Source: Blastocystis sp. Blastoise (Eukaryota > Sar > Bigyra > Opalinata > Blastocystidae). From it: 64,000 nt of DNA. A program made the translations under genes and the position numbers. The notes below the pieces were generated by a model. That model was not told the origin of the DNA, made no database searches, and saw only the letters and a program-made list of their open reading frames with translations. The stretch lies in NCBI GenBank assembly GCA_039096225.1, contig JBBPEB010000032.1, forward strand, positions 630,001 through 694,000, given 5' to 3'. How positions within the stretch are numbered: position 1 is the stretch's first letter; each line of letters begins with the position of its first letter. Positions 56,690 through 64,000 of the stretch are shown one piece after another.

Positions 56690-58472
56690 GATTAAAGTTA
56701 TTAAAAAAGTTAATTCAATGTTAATATATATTATTATTATATTATACATGTATATAGGTCCATTTGAAACTGATATTATGTCAATAATGCTGATTTTATT
56801 TTCTGATTATTTTGATTATATTATTGCTATTACTATGAAAAGTATATATATATTATCTAATGTTTTTATAAATGAGTTATCTTTTAATATATATTTAAAT
56901 GAAATTGAACTTGAAATAAACATATATATTATTATAGAGATTGATTGTTTTAAAGCAGCTTTTTATCCTATATTAATGTATCTATTTGAAAATTGTCAGC
57001 AATTAATATCTTTCTCATTTGAAGGTAATTATTTTATATGTTTAATTATTATCTATTATAAATATAATTATTATATATATAATAACTCTTTATAATAATA
57101 TGTTTTTTTTTAGGTTTTTTAAATAGAATTAATTTAATTATATATATATATATATAGATTGTTCCTTTAAGGATATAATAACAGATTTACAACAAGCAGT
57201 CATATTGTGTCCTGTCTCTATTTCTTATCTTTGTTTTAATGGTATTTACTATATGTTTATATATAACTATTCTCTCCTTTGTATTCTTATTCTTCCTCTA
57301 CGAAAATTATACTATTTTATTTAAAATATATTTTTAATAATATTTAATAATAATTTTTTGGAATATATATTATATATAGAAGTTAATATGACTAAAGAAT
57401 GTATTATTCGCTTATATGATATGATTATGACAACCAATTATTTTAAACAACTTATTGCTCTTTGGATTAAACGTATATATATATATTTATATATCATTAA
57501 ACCTTGTATTTTATAGCAAAAGATAATGGTTCTAACTATATAACTTTATTAAGTGAATACTGTAGAAAGATACAATTTGCTTTAGTTGTTCGTTCTTCGA
57601 TTCTATGTATATATAATAATAATAATCTTATTCTTCATATAAATAATAGTATACTATACATATATATATCTATAGCTCAATCTACTTTGTCTTCTTCTTC
57701 TCCATTATATTATTATTATAATCAATTATCTAATAAAATATTATTACAATTATTTACATCTTATTTATATTTGGATCAAAAACAATATAAGTATCAATAT
57801 ATACCAATATATAATAAACTAAGAGATTCTATATCTGTATATAAATTGAAAGAGAATAAAGATGCGATATGTCCTAAAGATATTGATATATATACAAAAG
57901 TAGAATCTTATGGTACTGTTAAGAAAATAGATGAATTCTATATAAAGGATATAATTACAAGCATTATTGAAGAAAATGGAAAATTATCTATAGATGATAT
58001 TATTAATAAGTCGCAGTCTTTATCTGATATCTCTAATGATAATAATATTAATACTAATTCTTCTAATACTAGTATTTCTAACAATAATAATGTTATTTCT
58101 AACAATAATAATGTTATTTCTAACGATAATAATACTACTATTTCTTCTTCTATTCCTTCTAATAATAATAATTTATCTTCTGTTGCTTCTTCTAATACTA
58201 ATGATAAGTCTATTATTACTAAGACGAATCCTATTATTAAAGATGATAGTACTATATCAGATTCTGATTTTAATTATTTTAATACATTTATTCCTGGCAA
58301 AAATGAACTATCATCTTGTAAACGTCATATATTAGGTATATATATTATTATTTTTTTTTATTTATTATTATTCAATATTTTTATATAGTTACACAAGAAG
58401 TCTATGAAAAATATGTTATTAATCATAATAATATATCTTTACAGAATAATGGATCTGTAGATTTTACTCTTC

Positions 58473-58532
<60 letters not shown>

Positions 58533-61500
58533 TATATATTATATTAATATTAATTATATAGGTCCATTTAAGTGTTCCATTATTAATATAATAAAATCAT
58601 TTGAATCATTAATTAAATCAAGAGTTTTTTCAATAATTATTAAAGGTATATATTATGTTAATTCTTATAAATTTATTATAATTATTTATTAATTGTTTTC
58701 ATGATATATATTTATTTTTTTATATACATATATAGATGTAAATATTACTATAGACGTAGAATTTAATATGCTTTTTGATAGTATTCTAAAACTTGAGTAT
58801 ATCCAATGTGTTACATTTCAAAGTAAATATATTATTATTGTTAATGTCAATATATTATAACATATATATAGATTTAACTTTTGATTCTACATTGGATATG
58901 AACTCATTTTTAAAAGTATCTCCAAAGAGAATTGGTCAAATATTATTTAAAAGTATATATACTATTTATTTTTATTATATACAATGTATATAGATTGTAT
59001 ACTTTTAACAGAGCATCTTCATCAGCTATATATTCTTCTTAATACAACTGATTCTCTTATTGGATTATTTTCAGTCAATATTATATGTATATATCTATCT
59101 TTATCAAATTATTAGTGTTTCAAATAAGTAATTGTTATATATATATAGATAATAAAAAGGAAGATATGCCAAAAGAAACGTTATTTATTGAATATTTGAG
59201 ATCAATTCGTTATATATTAATATATAGACATTATATTATAAAGACATGCCAAATAAAACCATTTGTTCGAACTCCATGTATCTATCATATTTATAATATG
59301 CCAAAAGAACAAAAAAATAGATGTGATCAATTATATATATCTTATAAGAATATGATAAATAATCCAAATACATATCCTTTTTTCTCTGCAAAGGTAAATA
59401 ATGAATCACAATGCGTATTTACATCAAATCCTGTACCTAAGGATTATATAAATATTATTCAATATTATCCAATTTGTAATCCACCTTTAGCATCTTCTTC
59501 TTCTAAAGCTACTATTACTACTAGTGTTGTTAGTAATGTTAATACTATAAATTCAGTGTCTTCCGATGCTCCTACTACTGTTACGACTACTAAAGATATT
59601 TCTAGTTCTAGTTCTAGTTCTAGTTCTTGTTCTAGTTCTAGTTCTTCAACTACTACTACTTCTACTATTACTAGTACTAAAGAGGCTTCTTCTTTATCAT
59701 CCTCTTCCTCTACTAATCAAACTATTATATCTAATAAACAAACTACTCCTATTAATACTTCTATTTCTATATCATCATCTTCTTCTGTCAATTCTTCACT
59801 TAATAATCCTTCAATAGTATCTACTCCTATAGTATCTAGTATTCCTAAATCTAATCCTATAGTATCTACTCCTAAAGTATCTACTCCTGTAGTATCTATA
59901 CCTAAAGTATCTACACCTAAAGTATCTATACCTACTGTATCTACTCCTTTGAAACCTATTGAAACTATATCTTCAACCTCTGTATCAGATACTTCAATAT
60001 TATCAAATGTTCCTATATCTGAAAATACATCTAATTCTTCTATTCATAAATCAGTATTATCAACAACTAGTGTACCTTCAAGTATAAATAATAATAATCA
60101 ATCTACAAATTATATCGTTTCTGATAATGATTTCAATTTAATAAATCAATTTATTCCTGGAAATAATGAGAAATCATCCTTTAAATCAACTATATTAAGT
60201 ATATATATATTTATTCCTTATTATTATAATATAAATATAACTCTTTTTTTATATTATAATAGTGACACAAGATGTTTACAGACAATATTTAAAAGACAAA
60301 AAGACAATTTCAGTTGCTGCTAGTGGATCTATCGAATTAATTCTACAAGGTATGTTTCTATTTGAACTATAAATAATATCTTTTGTATATTTATAATTAT
60401 GATTCTATCTTATTGTGTATAATATATATATATATATTATATATATATAGGACCTTTTGATGTTTCTTTAATTACTATTTTGTCTGCTATTACATCATTT
60501 AGTGTAACTCGTATTTGCTCATTGATTATTAAAGATATTCATTATATATTATGTGTAATTATTATTATTATTATTATATTTTATAATACATTTATTATTA
60601 TTTATTCTATATTATCATTAGATATTCATACTTCAACTGATTCAAGCTTCATTCAATTACTTGAAAGATTAATACTATTTAAAAACTTATCCTGGATTAT
60701 ATTTGATCGTATATATATATATGTTATATAAATACAATTGAATACTATATATGATTATATAGGTGTTGATATATCAAGTAATATTGATTTTAAAATACTT
60801 TTTAATAAATGTTCCAAATTTATTGTTCAAATATTATTTAAAAGTATATAATAATAATATTTCACATATATAACATTATACATAGATTGTACAATTACAA
60901 AAGATCATTTGTATCAATTATATACGCTTTTAAACACTACAGATTCACTATCTCGTCTTTTTTGTATTAATTTTAAATGTATATATATATTTTATATTTT
61001 ATTTAAATTTATTATTTTTTTCTATATAATTATTGGCTATACAATATTATTATAATTATATATATAGTTGAAACAAAAGAGAATATTCCTGATGCTTTAA
61101 TAAGTATAGAATATATTAAGAGAATAAGATATATGTTATTATATCGTTTTTATCTACTTAATAAAGTTAAAATTGTTGTTTCAAAGAATAAAACATGTTT
61201 ATATTATATATATAATATGGCATATGTCGAGAAGAATAAATGTGATCAATTATATACAAAATTTAAGGTATTACCAAATATACAATCTAGCTATGAACAC
61301 TATACTACTTCACTTAATAAGGTATTGAAGACTACATTTAGTACTATGAAATTACCCGATAATTATTATGATCTAGTGATTAAATCTTATTCTATATGTA
61401 ATAATATTCCATCTTTTCCTGTTAATAAGAATATTAGTAGTAATAGTATTATTCAAACTTCATCAACTATTACCCCTACTATTAATAATACTACTAGTAT

Positions 61501-64000
61501 TATTCCTGTAACTATGAATAGTAAGAGCAATTCTTCTACAGATACAAATAGTATTAATAAGACTACAACAGCAATTGTTACTAATTCTAATAATAATTCA
61601 AATAAAACTAATAGTAATAATAGCTTTACAACTGTTCCTGCTTCTAGTTCTATTAATAATATAAATAATACTGGTAATAATAAGACAACTATTACTAATA
61701 ATAGTAACATACTATCTCTTTCTACTTCTCATAGTTCTAGCACTGCTGCTAATACTCCTGTTGTTAGTAAAACTAGTAGTAATAAAGCTACTAATGTTGC
61801 TCCTACTATTAATAAAGCTACTACCGTTGCTCCTGTTATTAATAATCCTACTACTAAAGTTGTTAATACTCCTGTTATTAATAAAACTATTAATAATTCT
61901 ACTACTAAAGTTGTTAATACTCCTGTTATTCCTAAAGTTGTTAAAGTTATTAATACACCTGCTGTTCCTAAGATTACCAAAGTTACTCCTGTTGCTCCTT
62001 GTATTAGTAAATCAATTAATACTCCTGTTATTAATAAATCAATTAATAATCCTGTTATTAATAAATCTACGAATACTCCTTCTGCTACAAATAAAATTCC
62101 TCTTATTCTTCCTCCTCCTTGTCTTCCTAATGTAAATATACAAAAACAAACAGTAATATCTTCAAATAATATAAAACAAAATATAGCTACTTTTTCTACT
62201 TCTCAAGTAACTACAACATCTATTTCATCATCGACAAGTATATATATATTATTATATATATTATAAACTAATGAATTATATATCTATATATAAATATAGC
62301 TAATAATGCTAATTCTATACAAAATCAAATTATTCAAAATGAAGTTAATAATAGAATGTTATATGTAACAAATTATTTTGTTGATCCAAAACAAGTTCGT
62401 GTCTCTTTTTTACAAAAGAATGAATTACGTCTATTTAAAGTTTTATCTCTCTCTGTTCCAAGTGGAAAAGAATCAGGATTACATATAAAAGGTATATATA
62501 TATATATGATTATCACTATTTTATTATATATTATTAATTTCTTTTTTAATTTCATAATAGAATAATAATGGAATTTATATATATAGGACCGTATTCCTTT
62601 AGTATGGTAAAATCATATAAATTTATATTTAATACATATTTATCTCATTTAACATATCTTTATGTATCAGGTATATATATATATATTATATAATATTCAT
62701 TTAAAAAATAATTATAATAATATATAAAAAAAGAATTAATATATATATATATATATATAGATTTATCTGAGAATGATATACAATCGAACGCTATGTTTAT
62801 ATATTCTATTTTTGAATCTAGTCCTTTATTATCGATACTTAGTTTTAAAAGTATATTTGAATTACATATATATAAGTATTTATTGGATACTATATAATGA
62901 TTTCTATAGATGTTTTTATTCCACCATTATTCACGATTTTAATGAATCATAAAATAGCGTCACTTGGTAATAAGTTGAATTTAATTATTTATCAGGGTGA
63001 ATGTCCCACTGAAAATGAATTATTGAGTTTATGTACATTTTTAAATACGACTTCATTATATCCACAGTTAATTGATATAGCTTTTATATTAACAAATAAT
63101 ACTATTTCGATTAAACAGAAAGAATATTTAAATGATATTCAACTCTTGTTACAATTTAGATATTTTATTCTTTATATTCAATCTATAAAAATATCGGAAA
63201 TTATGTCAATATCATCTATTCTTCATTCTATGTCTTTATCATTATATAATACATTAAAGCAAATTAATCATATTCCTATTGGCAAGGAAACACAGTACGA
63301 TTGTGTACAGAGATTAATTAAAGAATATTCTAAATTCAAAACAGTATCTTCTTCTGATTTTAAGGTACCTTCAATATATTTATCTCCTTTCAATAATATT
63401 AATAATAATGTTAATTATAATAACGGTGTCACTACTACTGCTGCTAATAATAAAAATACAACGATAAATACAAATAGTAAAACAATTTCTTCAAACATAA
63501 CTACAAAACCTAGCTTAATTAATTTTATAAATGAATATAATAATAAACATAATAATAATATCTCAAATAACAATAAGAATCAGGATTCTATTATAAATAC
63601 TTTACAGAATATTATATCAAAAGATGAAATCCATTCACTTTCTCCAGAAAATCAGAATCCATTTATAAATCGTCTATTATTCTATAATACAATAAGTTTA
63701 CAAGAAGTATGTATACAAAAAGCTCTATATGTATATATATCGAAAGATATAACAAAAGAAATGGTTAGTTATAATAAAGACGTATTTGATGCACCTAAAA
63801 CAATTATTAATTGTATATATATATATGTTTATTATGAAATCAATTTATGACAAATATATACTATAGTTATTTAATTATTTGATACATATATATAGATAAC
63901 AATGAACAGTTAACGAAAATATATAAACAAAAACAAAAAGTCACTCCTTCTTCTACTGGACCTTTATATTATCGATTTACAGGTGGCTTTGGAGTATCAT
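48188..64000 (+). CDS. Giant modular leucine-rich-repeat protein, 3' partial
   Basis: I read one gene from ATG 48188 (MYVSLYYGW) past the window end; every junction I spliced stayed open. Most exons are 80-100 bp, begin and end in phase 1, and encode one leucine-rich repeat of ribonuclease-inhibitor type, e.g. NNELSDSHAVILLPLILTIF then PQITNLYIGYNPITISAF (49320-49560). After the N-terminal repeats a module recurs: a head such as VTQDVYRQYL...LQGPF; four to five LRR exons; a conserved block ending IRYxLxYRxY and YNMxxxxKNxCDQLY; a Ser/Thr/Asn-rich linker in one long exon; and a closing segment such as FNLINQFIPGNNEKSSF. Heads fall at about 52190, 54120, 56575, 58390, 60263, 62300 and 63897. 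No signal peptide or membrane helix is seen, so it is probably cytosolic or nuclear. I do not recognise the full architecture; a scaffold or multivalent recognition role is inferred from LRRs only. A missed stop could split it. Confidence 0.7.
50866..51800 (+). repeat. Degenerate KPISTTT heptapeptide repeat region within the giant LRR gene
   Basis: Tandem units of about 18-24 bp encoding variants of (K/N)(P/S)IST(T/N)T, several dozen copies, e.g. KPISTTTKPIS and NSISTTTNSIS. Codons vary between units at third positions, so the repeat is partly diverged. The antisense strand has a long open frame as a by-product. The region forms most of the first and longest linker (about 49900-52070). Confidence 0.9.
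55540..55790 (+). repeat. Asp/Asn/Ser-rich repeat (GATGATAGT)n in the third linker
   Basis: Short tandem units encoding SDDSDD and NDVIDN, followed by an Asn run. It lies within the 55285-56520 exon of the giant LRR gene and makes a strongly acidic, probably disordered stretch. Confidence 0.85.
61490..62090 (+). repeat. TPVINK-type repeat in a linker of the giant LRR gene
   Basis: Repeating peptide units such as TPVINKS, TTKVVNTPV and KATTVAP, encoded by partly conserved 18-30-bp DNA units. The linker of the previous module (about 59820-59950) has comparable STPKVS and SIPKVS units, so each linker has evolved its own short repeat. Confidence 0.8.

Overview
The window is nuclear DNA from a very AT-rich, intron-dense protist. 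Almost every intron starts GTATATAT and ends TATATAG, and many introns are little more than (TA)n or (ATT)n runs. TAA, TAG and TGA all end reading frames, so the standard code applies. A phosphatidylinositol-phosphate kinase with N-terminal EF-hands is an arrangement known from apicomplexans, and the long Cys-rich surface protein fits that group too. An apicomplexan or related alveolate is my best guess, but it is an inference from only a few genes.

Layout: (1) 1-12535 (+), the 3' part of a large Cys-rich type I membrane protein. (2) 13442-29659, a 16.2-kb hAT-type DNA transposon with CAGGG termini and a perfect 8-bp target duplication. It holds its own transposase (26774-29456, -) and a truncated, intron-containing piece of UTP20, a ribosome-biogenesis gene. 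(3) 29780-31933 (+), an amino-acid/auxin-permease-type transporter. (4) 32700-32771, tRNA-Gly(UCC). (5) 32847-33526, a 680-bp non-autonomous hAT element (MITE) with a perfect 8-bp duplication. (6) 33541-41564, an 8.0-kb CACTA-like element with 19-bp inverted ends and a 3-bp duplication, carrying a truncated exportin-T gene. (7) 41982-45690 (-), the EF-hand PIP kinase. (8) 46238-47605 (-), an MPDU1-type PQ-loop protein. (9) 48188 to beyond the window end (+), one enormous gene built from repeated leucine-rich-repeat modules alternating with Ser/Thr/Asn-rich linkers.

The host genes lie close together. With the three elements removed, the Cys-rich gene, transporter, tRNA, kinase and MPDU1 homologue are separated by at most about 1 kb. 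Both large elements therefore look like later insertions into short intergenic gaps.

Two things stand out. First, two elements from different superfamilies each carry an unspliced, truncated host-type HEAT-repeat gene. Second, the final gene is assembled from phase 1-1 symmetric exons, about one leucine-rich repeat each, in a module of roughly 1.8-2.4 kb that recurs at least six times and starts again at the window edge. All family assignments come from reading motifs by eye; no database search was run.
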